Positions 48,843 through 57,488 of a DNA stretch of 64,000 nucleotides are shown here, one piece after another. The notes below the pieces were generated by a model that saw only the letters and a list, made by a program, of their open reading frames with translations, made no database searches and was not told the DNA's origin. The DNA comes from Gemmobacter aquatilis (GTDB lineage Bacteria > Pseudomonadota > Alphaproteobacteria > Rhodobacterales > Rhodobacteraceae). The stretch lies in the NCBI RefSeq assembly GCF_900110025.1, contig NZ_FOCE01000005.1:62001-126000 (forward strand), given 5' to 3'. Position 1 is the first letter of the stretch; each line of letters begins with the position of its first letter. Position numbers and translations under genes: made by a program.

Positions 48843-50387
48843 TCAGATGAAGGCATCCGGCTCTGCCGCCTTCTTGCGCGCCACATAGTCATCCAGCGAC
48901 TCGCGGATGCCTTCATCCAGCGCCGGGGCCTGATAGTCGGCGAGCTGCTTTTTCACCCGTTCGGCGGCCAGCGCCTCGGTGTCGCGGGCGCCCTCTTCAT
49001 CCCAGGTCTCGAACGGTTTGTAATCCAGCAGGTCGCTGCGCCAGAACGCGGTCTTGAAATTGGCCTGGGTATGGGCGCAGCCGAGGTAATGGCCGCCGGG
49101 GCCGACCTCGCGGATTGCATCCATGCCCTGCCCGTTCTCGTCCACCGCAATGCCTTTGGCGAGGTGATGCAGCGTGCCGAGCTGATCGGCATCCATCACG
49201 AATTTCTCGTAGCTGGAGACCAGACCACCCTCCAGCCAGCCACAGGCGTGCAGCATGAAGTTCACCCCGGCCAGCAGCGCCATGTTCAGGCTGTTCGCCG
49301 TCTCGTAAGCCGCCTGTGCATCCGGCAGTTTCGAGCCGCAGAACGCCCCGCCGCTGCGATAGGGCAGCCCCAGCCGCCGCGCCAACTGCCCGGCGCCATA
49401 GGTGATATGCGCAGCCTCCGGCGTGCCAAAGGTCGGCGCGCCCGAGTTCATGTCGATCGAGGTAACAAATGCACCAAAGATCACCGGCGCGCCGGGGCGC
49501 ACCAGTTGACTATAGGCCACACCGGCCAGCACCTCGGCCAGCACTTGCGTCAGCGTGCCCGCCACCGTCACCGGCGCCATCGCGCCGCCGACGATGAAGG
49601 GGCTGATGATCGCCGCCTGCCCGGCCTTGGCATAAACCTCCAGCGCGCCCATCATCGTCGAATCGAAGGTCAGCGGGCTGTTGATGTTGATGAGCGAGGT
49701 CATCACCACGTTCTGATCGACGAAATCGGCGCCGAACAGCAGCTTGGCCATTTCAACCGAATCCGCCGCGCGCACCGGCTCGGTGACCGAGCCCATGAAG
49801 GGCTTGTCGCTCAACGTCATGTGCGCGTGCAGCATGTCGAGATGGCGCTTGTTCACCGCCACATCGGTCGGCTCGCACACCGTGCCGCCGGAATGGTGCA
49901 GCCATTTCGACATATAGCCCAGCTTCACGAAATTCTTGAAATCCGCCATCGTGGCATAGCGGCGCCCGCCTTCCCGGTCGCGCACGAAGGGCGGGCCGTA
50001 AACCGGCGCCAGCACCAGATTGCGACCGCCGATTTCCACGTTCCGCTCCGGGTTGCGGGCGGCCTGGGTAAAGCTGCGCGGCGCGGTGGCACACAGCTTG
50101 CGCGCCAGCCCGCGCGGGATATGCACCCGCTCGCCGCGCACATCGGCACCTGCGGCGCGCCACAGCGCCAGCGCGCCGGGATTTTCAAGAAAGTTGACGC
50201 CGACCTCTTCCAGAACCGTTTCCGCGTTCCATTCGATGATCTGAAGCGCTTCTTCGTTCAGGATCTCGAAATTCGGAATGTTGCGGGTGATGAATTTCGC
50301 GGTATCGAGCGACACCGCCGTGCGCTCGGCCCGCCGTGCCGCCCCGCCGCCCCGCGCCCGCCGCCCGGCCATTGCCACATCGCTCAT
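48843..50387 (-). CDS. Trimethylamine methyltransferase (MttB) family protein, non-pyrrolysine
   Basis: A 514-aa corrinoid-dependent-type methyltransferase of the MttB superfamily. The frame has no internal TAG, so it cannot read pyrrolysine as archaeal MttB does. Members without pyrrolysine use quaternary amines such as glycine betaine (MtgB-like) or proline betaine. The segments HHSGGTVCEPTD and INSPLTFDSTMMG are typical of this family. No adjacent corrinoid protein gene is seen, so the partner is unresolved. Divergent from guaA. Confidence 0.87.
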   Translation of the reverse strand: MSDVAMAGRRARGGGAARRAERTAVSLDTAKFITRNIPNFEILNEEALQIIEWNAETVLEEVGVNFLENPGALALWRAAGADVRGERVHIPRGLARKLCATAPRSFTQAARNPERNVEIGGRNLVLAPVYGPPFVRDREGGRRYATMADFKNFVKLGYMSKWLHHSGGTVCEPTDVAVNKRHLDMLHAHMTLSDKPFMGSVTEPVRAADSVEMAKLLFGADFVDQNVVMTSLININSPLTFDSTMMGALEVYAKAGQAAIISPFIVGGAMAPVTVAGTLTQVLAEVLAGVAYSQLVRPGAPVIFGAFVTSIDMNSGAPTFGTPEAAHITYGAGQLARRLGLPYRSGGAFCGSKLPDAQAAYETANSLNMALLAGVNFMLHACGWLEGGLVSSYEKFVMDADQLGTLHHLAKGIAVDENGQGMDAIREVGPGGHYLGCAHTQANFKTAFWRSDLLDYKPFETWDEEGARDTEALAAERVKKQLADYQAPALDEGIRESLDDYVARKKAAEPDAFI

Positions 50388-50510
50388 CGCTCATCCTCCG
50401 AAACCGCCGCACGGGCGCCTGATCTTTGCCCCTGTATGCCGGTTTTGCGCCCCGCCCCGCCCCCTGATTGCGTCACCTGACGCCGAAAAACGACATATGC
50501 CCCTTCACTC

Positions 50511-50554
50511 TGGTCCAAATACTCCACGGGGGTCCGGGGGTGTGAAACCCCCGG
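50511..50554. repeat. Intergenic repeat copy C with GGGGG hairpin
   Basis: Contains GGTCCAAATACTCC and a hairpin CCGGGGGT (50534-50541) / ACCCCCGG (50547-50554). Unlike copies A and B, it lies in a divergent promoter region, between MttB and guaA, so a pure terminator role is less likely. Confidence 0.6.
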
Positions 50555-50572
50555 CGGCACGCCGCTTTCTAC

Positions 50573-50601
50573 TTGCGATTCCGGCTGTGCAAAGCTAATG
50601 C
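50573..50601 (+). promoter_or_regulatory. Candidate guaA promoter placing the transcript start at the ATG
   Basis: TTGCGA (50573-50578), a 17-bp spacer and TAATGC (50596-50601). The predicted start is about 7 nt past the -10 box, at or next to the guaA ATG at 50608, which has no ribosome-binding site. Confidence 0.4.
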
Positions 50602-50607
50602 GCGACC

Positions 50608-52167
50608 ATGACACACGCCCATGATCGCCTCCTCATCATCGACTTCGGCAGCCAGGTCACACAGCTGATCGCACGGCGCCTGCGCGAGCTGAAAGTCTAT
50701 TGCGAAATCCATCCGTTCAACAAAGTGGACGCGGCCTTCCTGAAGGACTTCGCGCCCCGGGCGGTCATCTTCTCGGGCGGGCCGGCCTCGGTCTATGCCG
50801 AGGGGGCGCCGATGCCACCGGCGGGCGTGTTCGATCTGGGCGTGCCGATTCTGGGCATCTGCTATGGCCAGCAGGTGATGATGCATTGCCTTGGCGGGCA
50901 TGTCGAAGGTGGGCATGGCACCGCCGAATTCGGCCGCGCCTATGTCACCCCCACCGCGGAACGGCTGCCGCTGCTGGACGGCTGGTTCGAATCCGGGACC
51001 GAGCAGGTCTGGATGAGCCATGGCGACCATGTGTCGAAGATCGCGCCGGGGTTTCAGGTGTTCGGCACCTCGCCCAACGCGCCGTTTGCCATCACCGCCG
51101 ATCCGTCGCGCAATTTCTATGCCGTGCAGTTCCACCCCGAGGTGCATCACACCCCCAAGGGCGCCAAGCTCTACGAGAATTTCGTGAAGCTGGCAGGCTT
51201 CAAGGGTGATTGGACCATGGCCTCCTACCGCGAGGATGCCATTGCCAAGATCCGCGAACAGGTGGGCGACAAAAAGGTGATCTGCGCGCTGTCGGGCGGC
51301 GTGGACAGCTCTGTCGCGGCGATCCTGATTCACGAGGCGATCGGCGCGCAACTGACCTGCGTTTTCGTCGATCATGGCCTGCTGCGGCTGAACGAGGCGC
51401 AGGAAGTCGTGAAGATGTTCCGCGAGGCCTATAACCTGCCGCTGATCCATGCCGATGAAAGCGATCTGTTCCTCGGCGCGCTGGAAGGCGTGTCCGACCC
51501 CGAGGTCAAGCGCAAGACCATCGGCAAGCTGTTCATCGACGTGTTCGACAAGCACGCCAAGGCCATTGGCGGCGCCGAGTTTCTGGCGCAGGGCACGCTT
51601 TATCCCGATGTGATCGAAAGCGTCTCTTTCGCGGGCGGGCCGTCGGTCACCATCAAATCGCACCACAATGTCGGCGGCCTGCCCGAAAAGATGGGCATGA
51701 AGCTGGTGGAACCGCTGCGCGAGCTGTTCAAGGACGAAGTGCGCGCGCTGGGGCGCGAGCTGGGCCTGCCGGAACATTTCATCCGCCGCCACCCCTTCCC
51801 CGGCCCCGGTCTGGCGATCCGCTGCCCCGGCGAGATCACCCGCGAAAAGCTGGACATCCTGCGCCATGCCGATGCCGTCTATATCGACCAGATCCGCAAG
51901 CACGGGCTGTATGATGAAATCTGGCAAGCCTTCGCGGCGATCCTGCCGATGCGCACCGTGGGCGTGATGGGCGACGGGCGCACCTATGACTTTGCGGTGG
52001 GCCTGCGCGCGGTGACTTCGGTTGATGGCATGACGGCAGATTACTATCCGTTCACCCATGAGTTCATGGGCGAGACGGTGACGCGGATCATCAACGAGGT
52101 GAAGGGCGTGAACCGCGTGTTCTACGACTGCACGTCGAAGCCGCCGGGCACGATCGAGCTGGAATGA
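50608..52167 (+). CDS. guaA: GMP synthase (glutamine-hydrolysing)
   Basis: A 519-aa GMP synthase. The N-terminal class I glutaminase has the nucleophile Cys in GICYGQQVM, and His/Glu in FHPEVHH. The ATP-pyrophosphatase domain has the PPi loop SGGVDSSVA, and the C-terminal dimerisation domain is present. The start [16 protein letters not shown] is usual. The lack of a Shine-Dalgarno and the close promoter suggest leaderless translation. Three tandem hairpins follow the stop. Confidence 0.98.
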   Translation: MTHAHDRLLIIDFGSQVTQLIARRLRELKVYCEIHPFNKVDAAFLKDFAPRAVIFSGGPASVYAEGAPMPPAGVFDLGVPILGICYGQQVMMHCLGGHVEGGHGTAEFGRAYVTPTAERLPLLDGWFESGTEQVWMSHGDHVSKIAPGFQVFGTSPNAPFAITADPSRNFYAVQFHPEVHHTPKGAKLYENFVKLAGFKGDWTMASYREDAIAKIREQVGDKKVICALSGGVDSSVAAILIHEAIGAQLTCVFVDHGLLRLNEAQEVVKMFREAYNLPLIHADESDLFLGALEGVSDPEVKRKTIGKLFIDVFDKHAKAIGGAEFLAQGTLYPDVIESVSFAGGPSVTIKSHHNVGGLPEKMGMKLVEPLRELFKDEVRALGRELGLPEHFIRRHPFPGPGLAIRCPGEITREKLDILRHADAVYIDQIRKHGLYDEIWQAFAAILPMRTVGVMGDGRTYDFAVGLRAVTSVDGMTADYYPFTHEFMGETVTRIINEVKGVNRVFYDCTSKPPGTIELE

Positions 52168-52178
52168 CCCAGCGCACC

Positions 52179-52252
52179 GATCTTTCTGCGAAAGATCTGT
52201 GGCCCGAGTTTTCGCAGAAAACTCGGTTCTGCGGATTTTCGCAGAAAATCCG
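52179..52252 (+). repeat. Three tandem short hairpins downstream of guaA
   Basis: Hairpin 1 (52179-52197): GATCTTT-CTGCG-AAAGATC. Hairpin 2 (52204-52226): CCGAGTTTT-CGCAG-AAAACTCGG. Hairpin 3 (52232-52252): CGGATTTT-CGCAG-AAAATCCG. All share TTT/AAA at the base of the loop and CGCAG or its reverse complement CTGCG in the loop, so they can also pair with each other. They sit between guaA and a small ABM gene. Confidence 0.85.
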
Positions 52253-52261
52253 GGGGCGCGG

Positions 52262-52540
52262 ATGATCCGGCTGCGCGGGCAGATGATCTGCATGACGGCG
52301 GCGGAAGCCGCCGCCGTTGCGGCGCATATCGCGGTGCATACAAGCCTGACCCGCGCCGAACCGGGCTGCCTGACCTTCGAGGTCACGCCGACCGATGACC
52401 CGCTGATCTGGGAAGTGATGGAGGCGTTCCGCGACCGCGCCGCCTTTGACGCCCATCAGGCGCGCACCCGCGACAGTGACTGGTTCACCGCCACGCGGGG
52501 CATCTTGCGCGATTTCCGCATCGAGGACATCGGCGACTGA
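52262..52540 (+). CDS. Antibiotic biosynthesis monooxygenase (ABM) / quinol monooxygenase-like protein
   Basis: A 92-aa dimeric alpha/beta-barrel-type protein. Features: MIRLRGQMICMTAAEAAAVAAHIAVHTSLTR near the start, then EPGCLTFEVTP, WEVMEAFRDRAAFDAHQ, typical of ABM domains. The ATG at 52262 is after the hairpin cluster; an earlier in-frame TTG or ATG would include hairpin sequence. Substrate unknown. Confidence 0.8.
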   Translation: MIRLRGQMICMTAAEAAAVAAHIAVHTSLTRAEPGCLTFEVTPTDDPLIWEVMEAFRDRAAFDAHQARTRDSDWFTATRGILRDFRIEDIGD

Positions 52541-52582
52541 CGGCGGGTGAGGCCGCGCTTTGGCACGGCCCCTCGCCTGTGG

Positions 52583-53185
52583 TTACGCCGGGAACTGGCC
52601 GCGCGTGGCGATCCGGTCCAGCGGCAGGCGCTGGCTGGGCTGTTCGCGCGCCTGAAGCGCTTCGGGCAGCACCGCCGCATCACCGCGCCGCCCGATGGCG
52701 ATCACCGCATGGAGGACATGGCCCGCCGGCAGGTGCAGCGCCTCGGCCGCGGCCACGCGATCAAAGCCGCCCATAGCGTGGGCCACCCAGCCCGAATGGT
52801 GCGCCTGATAGGCCAGGCTGACCCAGGCCGCCCCGGCATCGAAGGCATGGGCGGGGTTGACCACCTCGGCCTCGGCCCCGGCGGGCAGCATGGTTTCCTT
52901 CGACGCGATGGCGACCAGCGCTGCGGCCTGCGGTGCCCACAGCGCGTTGCCCGCTGCCAAGGTTGCCGCCAGCGCAGCGAAACCCGCGTCGCCGCGCAGG
53001 GCGTAAGCAAAACGCCAGGGTTGCAGGTTGCTTGCCGAAGGCGCCCAGCGGGCAGCCTCGATCAGCGACAGAAGCTCGGTCTCGGTGATCGCGTCGGTCG
53101 CGAAGGCCCGGCTTGACCAGCGGTTCAGGAACAGCGGGTCCACCGGGTGCAGGGGGGTGCGCGGGGTCTTGAGCGGAGCATTCAT
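52583..53185 (-). CDS. Nitroreductase-family protein
   Basis: A 200-aa FMN-dependent oxidoreductase. RWSSRAFATDAIT, then LIEAARWAPSASNLQPWRF and the late RLPLDR are the family signatures. It starts at the ATG at 53185 (MNAPLKTPR). The long frame to 54367 is antisense to the DMT gene. Convergent with the ABM gene. Confidence 0.9.
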   Translation of the reverse strand: MNAPLKTPRTPLHPVDPLFLNRWSSRAFATDAITETELLSLIEAARWAPSASNLQPWRFAYALRGDAGFAALAATLAAGNALWAPQAAALVAIASKETMLPAGAEAEVVNPAHAFDAGAAWVSLAYQAHHSGWVAHAMGGFDRVAAAEALHLPAGHVLHAVIAIGRRGDAAVLPEALQAREQPSQRLPLDRIATRGQFPA

Positions 53186-53359
53186 GGGATCGCCTTTCCG
53201 AGAAACTTTGCTTGAGCAGATAACTTCTTTTGTTCCGGCAACAACTGCGCAGAGCGGCAGAGCGGCCATGCGCAGATGCACAACCGGCGCTGAAGGCTGG
53301 ACAATCCGGCGCGGCGCAGGCTCACTGCCGCGCGACAAGAAGCCGTCACGAGAGCCGCC

Positions 53360-54256
53360 ATGCCCCAGACCCACCGCCCGCTTGCCGCCGCCTTGTGGAT
53401 GATCGGCTCGATCCTGTCCTTTACCGCCATGGCGGTGGCCGGGCGGGCGGTCGTGGGGCTGCATGACACGTTCGAGATCATGCTGTGGCGGTCGGTGGTC
53501 GGGTTTGGGCTGGTTGTCGCGGTGGCGGCGGCGCTGGGGCGGCTGGGCGAGGTGCAGAGCCGACGGCTGGGCCAGCACCTGTTGCGCAACACGGCGCATT
53601 TCGCCGGGCAGAACCTGTGGTTCTGGGCGCTGGCCACGCTGCCGCTGGCGCAGTTGTTCGCACTGGAATTCACCTCGCCGATCTGGGTGATCCTGCTGTC
53701 GCCGCTGTTTCTGGGCGAAAGGCTGACGCGGGTGCGGGTTCTGGCCGCGCTTACGGGGTTCGGGGGCGCGATGATCGTGGCACGGCCCAATTTCGGGGCG
53801 CTGGACCCGGCGCTGCTGGCGGCGCTGGCATCGGCGGTGTGCTTTGCCACCTCGATCATCCTGACCAAGGCGCTGACGCGCGGGGAAAGCATCGTGTCGA
53901 TCCTGTTCTGGCTGACGCTGATGCAGGGCGCGCTGGGGCTGGCCGCTGCGGGCTTCGATGGTCGTATCGCCTTGCCAAGCGCGGCCACGCTGCCCTGGCT
54001 GGGCCTGATCGGCGCCGCCGGGGTGATCGCGCATCTGTGCCTGACCAAGGCGCTGTCGCTGGCTTCGGCCTCGGTCGTGGTGCCGATCGACTTTGCGCGC
54101 CTGCCGCTGATCGCCCTTGTGGGCATGGCGCTTTATGGAGAGTCGTTGGATTTTCGTGTTCTGCTGGGTGGTTGCATCATTTTCCTCGCAAACTGGATGA
54201 ACATCCGCGCCGAGAACCGTCGTCATGCTGCAGCGCAGGACAGCTTGAAATCGTGA
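53360..54256 (+). CDS. DMT-superfamily transporter with two EamA domains
   Basis: A 298-aa drug/metabolite-type exporter with about ten helices in two EamA repeats (LWMIGSILSFTAMAVAGRAV at residues 11-30 begins the first). Motifs such as FALEFTSPIWVILLSP and PIDFARLPLIALVGM fit the family. No specific substrate can be inferred. Divergent from the nitroreductase. Confidence 0.88.
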   Translation: MPQTHRPLAAALWMIGSILSFTAMAVAGRAVVGLHDTFEIMLWRSVVGFGLVVAVAAALGRLGEVQSRRLGQHLLRNTAHFAGQNLWFWALATLPLAQLFALEFTSPIWVILLSPLFLGERLTRVRVLAALTGFGGAMIVARPNFGALDPALLAALASAVCFATSIILTKALTRGESIVSILFWLTLMQGALGLAAAGFDGRIALPSAATLPWLGLIGAAGVIAHLCLTKALSLASASVVVPIDFARLPLIALVGMALYGESLDFRVLLGGCIIFLANWMNIRAENRRHAAAQDSLKS

Positions 54257-54270
54257 CGCCGCGTCAGAGA

Positions 54271-54300
54271 TTGACCCGCAGGTCAAGCGGCGCCTAGGCT
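54271..54300 (+). promoter_or_regulatory. Promoter with palindromic operator upstream of the FadL-like gene
   Basis: TTGACCcgcaGGTCAA (54271-54286) is a perfect dyad of 6-bp arms; its left arm is also a good -35 (TTGACC), with TAGGCT at 54295-54300 as -10 after 18 bp. A repressor at the dyad would block RNA polymerase. Confidence 0.5.
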
Positions 54301-54358
54301 TGGGTGAACCGGACAGCAATAGCCCGGCATCGTGGACTGAATTTACGGGGATGGAGAG

Positions 54359-55543
54359 ATGAAACACGCATCGTCGCTTTGCGGCGTGCTGCTGCTTGCT
54401 GCCGGATCGGCACAGGCTGGCGGCATTGACAGATCAGGGCAACCGATTGGAATCCTGTTTGAAAAAGGCAACTATGTCGAGCTGGGCTTCGGGGAAATCA
54501 ACCCAAGCGTTTCGGGCACCGATCTTACACCTTATGCCACCGCTTCGGGTGCGGTTGCAGGGGATCACACGCTGCCGGGACTGGCGCTGAAATACCAGAT
54601 CAACGAAAAGCTTTCGGCGGCAGTGATCTATGATCACGCCTATGGGGCGGATATTAATTATCCGGCTTTCAGCGGCTTCACCGGCACCGGGTCTTACATG
54701 CTGGGGGGCACCTTCGCGGAAGTGGAAAGCGAAGGGGTGACGGCGCTGTTGCGCTACAAGTTCAACGACAACATCTCGGTCCATGGCGGATTGCGCGCGA
54801 CCAAGGCCTCGGGGCATGTCGGGCTGAGCGGGGTGGCCTATGGCCCGGCTTTCGATGCGACGGACCCGGCCACCTATAACTCGGTCAATGGCTATGAGGC
54901 CGAGCTGAAGGAAGACTGGGGCCATGGCTATGTGATCGGCGCGGCCTATGAAAAGCCGGAAATCGCACTGCGCGTGGCGCTGACCTATTTCTCCAAGGTG
55001 CGGCACAATTTTGATACGGTCGAAACCCTGCCGGGCGGCGCTGCCGCGTTGCTGGGGGTGACGACGCTGGACGCCAATACGCAGGTGGATACACCGCAGG
55101 CTGTGAACCTCGATTTCCAGACCGGGGTCGCCAAAGATACGCTGGTCTTCGGAACGATCCGCTGGGTGGACTGGAGCGATTTCAAGATCGCCCCCGATCA
55201 GTTCTTTGGCCCGAAGGTCGGCAGCCTGACCAATCTGGATGACACGACCAGCTATACCCTGGGCGTGGGGCGCAAGTTCAGCGACACCTGGTCCGGTTCG
55301 GTCTTTGCCACATGGGAGCCGGGCACCGGCAAGCTGGTGTCGCCGCTGGCGCCGACCAATGGCTACAAGGGGCTGGGTCTGGCAGCGGTCTATACCAAGG
55401 ACAACATGAAGATCACCACCGGGGTGCGCTATCTGTGGCTGGGCGATTCCTTCCCTGAAACCGGCACGCCCGATGTGGCGCGGGCCGAGTTCAAGGGCAA
55501 TACCGCGGTGGCCGTTGGGGTGAAGGTAGGCTTCACCTTCTGA
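54359..55543 (+). CDS. OmpP1/FadL/TodX-family outer-membrane transporter
   Basis: A 394-aa outer-membrane beta-barrel that moves long-chain fatty acids or hydrophobic compounds. The N-terminus (KHASSLCGVLLLAAGSAQAG) is a Sec signal peptide. The C-terminal residues (VKVGFTF, ending in Phe) match the outer-membrane assembly signal. Preceded by a palindromic promoter and followed by a terminator, so it is a single-gene unit. Confidence 0.9.
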   Translation: MKHASSLCGVLLLAAGSAQAGGIDRSGQPIGILFEKGNYVELGFGEINPSVSGTDLTPYATASGAVAGDHTLPGLALKYQINEKLSAAVIYDHAYGADINYPAFSGFTGTGSYMLGGTFAEVESEGVTALLRYKFNDNISVHGGLRATKASGHVGLSGVAYGPAFDATDPATYNSVNGYEAELKEDWGHGYVIGAAYEKPEIALRVALTYFSKVRHNFDTVETLPGGAAALLGVTTLDANTQVDTPQAVNLDFQTGVAKDTLVFGTIRWVDWSDFKIAPDQFFGPKVGSLTNLDDTTSYTLGVGRKFSDTWSGSVFATWEPGTGKLVSPLAPTNGYKGLGLAAVYTKDNMKITTGVRYLWLGDSFPETGTPDVARAEFKGNTAVAVGVKVGFTF

Positions 55544-55560
55544 ACAAGCCGCACGACACG

Positions 55561-55586
55561 GGCCCCGCCGCGCGCGGGGCCTTTTT
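55561..55586 (+). terminator. Intrinsic terminator after the FadL-like gene
   Basis: Arms GGCCCCG and CGGGGCC around a 7-nt CCGCGCG loop, followed by five T residues (55582-55586). Confidence 0.9.
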
Positions 55587-55669
55587 GCACAGCCGGTCTG
55601 CGCATTTTACGCGTGAACTTGCCGCAAAGCCGCGCTAACAGGGGCCAAACGGAACCGAGGGCCAATGCA

Positions 55670-56539
55670 ATGATCTACCGGACGGCAGCCGACTGGCGGG
55701 CGGCCCCGCGCAAGCGGGTGCTGATGTTCGGCATGTCGGGGCTTGGCAAGACGCATCTCGCCTCGATGCTGCGGGGCGCGGGTGGGTGGTTTCACTACTC
55801 GGTCGATTACCGGATCGGCACGCGCTACATGGGCGAGTTTATTTCCGACAACTTCAAGCGTGAAGCGATGAAGGTGCCCTTCCTGCGGGAGTTGCTGCTC
55901 ACGGATTCGGTTTACATCGCGTCGAACATCACCTTCGACAATCTGGCGCCGCTGTCGACCTATCTGGGCAAGCCGGGCGATCCGGGCTTGGGGGGCCTCA
56001 GCTTCGCGGAATACATGCGTCGGCAGGATCAGCACCGCGAGGCGGAGATTGCGGCCCTGCTGGATACCCCGCGCTTCATCGACCGCGCGGCGGATATCTA
56101 CGGATACGACAATTTCATCTGCGACAGCGGCGGGTCGATCTGCGAGGTGGTGGACCCTGAAAACCCCGCCGATCCGGTGCTGCGCGCGCTGTCGGACAAT
56201 CTGCTGCTGGTGTGGATCAAGGGATCGGATGCCCATACGGCAGAGCTGATCCGCCGCTTCGACCGCGCGCCGAAGCCGATGTATTACCAGCCACATTTCC
56301 TTGAGCGAATGTGGGGCACCTATCGAATGCAAACGGGCCAGCCGCCCGAGGCCGTGGACCCCGACGCCTTTGTGCGCTGGACCTATGCCCAGGCCCTTGC
56401 CCATCGCCAGCCGCGCTATGCCGCCATGGCAAACTGGGGTGTGACGGTCACTGCCGAACAGGTGGCGCAAGTGCGCGATCAGGGCAGCTTTAACGATCTG
56501 ATCGCCCAGGCCATTGAAGCGAAGGCCGCGCACGCTTAA
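55670..56539 (+). CDS. P-loop ATPase of unknown function
   Basis: A 289-aa soluble protein with a clear Walker A (GMSGLGKTH) near the N-terminus (MIYRTAADW start at 55670, before a G-rich stretch). Further in are IYGYDNFICDSGGS and LLVWIKGSDAHTAELIRR. No ABC, AAA+ or kinase family label is apparent; the rest resembles uncharacterised Rhodobacterales ATPases. A downstream 25-bp gap to metA suggests co-transcription. Function not inferred. Confidence 0.75.
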   Translation: MIYRTAADWRAAPRKRVLMFGMSGLGKTHLASMLRGAGGWFHYSVDYRIGTRYMGEFISDNFKREAMKVPFLRELLLTDSVYIASNITFDNLAPLSTYLGKPGDPGLGGLSFAEYMRRQDQHREAEIAALLDTPRFIDRAADIYGYDNFICDSGGSICEVVDPENPADPVLRALSDNLLLVWIKGSDAHTAELIRRFDRAPKPMYYQPHFLERMWGTYRMQTGQPPEAVDPDAFVRWTYAQALAHRQPRYAAMANWGVTVTAEQVAQVRDQGSFNDLIAQAIEAKAAHA

Positions 56540-56564
56540 TTCCCTCCGCTGAACGGAGACGACG

Positions 56565-57488
56565 ATGCCGATTACCCTGCCCGAAACCCTGCCCGCTTTC
56601 GACGTGTTGAGCCGCGAGGGCGTCAGCGTGATGACCCCTGAACGCGCCAGCCGTCAGGACATCCGCCCGCTGCGCATCGCGCTGCTGAACCTGATGCCGA
56701 AGAAGATCCAGACCGAGAACCAGTTCGCCCGGCTGATCGGCGCCACGCCCCTGCAGATCGACCTGTCGCTGATCCGCATGAGCGAGCATCAGACCAAGAA
56801 CACCGCCGCCGAACATATGGAAACCTTCTACCGCCCCTTCGCCGAGGTGGAGGACAGCGGCGAGAAGTTTGACGGGCTGATCATCACCGGCGCCCCGATC
56901 GAACATCTGCCGTTCGAGGAGGTGACCTATTGGGACGAATTGCGGCGGGTGTTCGACTGGACGCAAAGCCATGTGCAATCCACCTTCGGTGTGTGCTGGG
57001 GCGGGATGGCGATGATCTATCACTTCCACGGGGTGCAGAAGCATATTCTGGATCACAAAGCCTTCGGCTGCTTCCGCCACCGCAATCTGTGCCCGACCTC
57101 GCCCTATCTGCGCGGGTTCTCGGATGATTTCGTGATTCCGGTCAGCCGCTGGACCGAGATGAAACAGGCCGAGATCGACACGAAGCCGGGGCTGAAGACG
57201 CTGCTCGGGTCAGATGAGGTCGGCCCCTGTCTGGTGGAGGATGCGGGGCACCGGGCGCTGTATATCTTCAACCATTTCGAATACGACCGCGACACGCTGA
57301 AACAGGAATATGATCGCGACGTGGCCAATGGCACGCCGATCAATGTGCCGCTGAACTATTACCCCGATGACAATCCCGCGATGCCGCCGCTCAATCGCTG
57401 GAGAAGCCACGCGCATCTTCTATATGGCAACTGGATCAACGAAATGTACCAGTCCACGCCCTATGATCTGCAGGAAATTGGCCGCTAG
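56565..57488 (+). CDS. metA: Homoserine O-acetyltransferase-type MetA
   Basis: A 307-aa homoserine acyltransferase of the MetA family, first step of methionine synthesis from homoserine. Nucleophile Cys144 (FGVCWGG), with His and Glu further along (HFEYDRDTL). The specificity segment [15 protein letters not shown] has Glu113 where E. coli MetA has Gly (GAPLGLV), which from known MetA enzymes points to acetyl-CoA rather than succinyl-CoA. It overlaps the next gene by 26 bp. No riboswitch is seen upstream. Confidence 0.93.
   Translation: MPITLPETLPAFDVLSREGVSVMTPERASRQDIRPLRIALLNLMPKKIQTENQFARLIGATPLQIDLSLIRMSEHQTKNTAAEHMETFYRPFAEVEDSGEKFDGLIITGAPIEHLPFEEVTYWDELRRVFDWTQSHVQSTFGVCWGGMAMIYHFHGVQKHILDHKAFGCFRHRNLCPTSPYLRGFSDDFVIPVSRWTEMKQAEIDTKPGLKTLLGSDEVGPCLVEDAGHRALYIFNHFEYDRDTLKQEYDRDVANGTPINVPLNYYPDDNPAMPPLNRWRSHAHLLYGNWINEMYQSTPYDLQEIGR

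Noticed and set aside
50569-52386. 605-aa open frame antisense to guaA
   Set aside because: Shadow of guaA; no family match.
56540-56564. SAM-II riboswitch before metA
   Set aside because: Only 25 bp separates the upstream gene from metA and no SAM-II pseudoknot pattern is visible.
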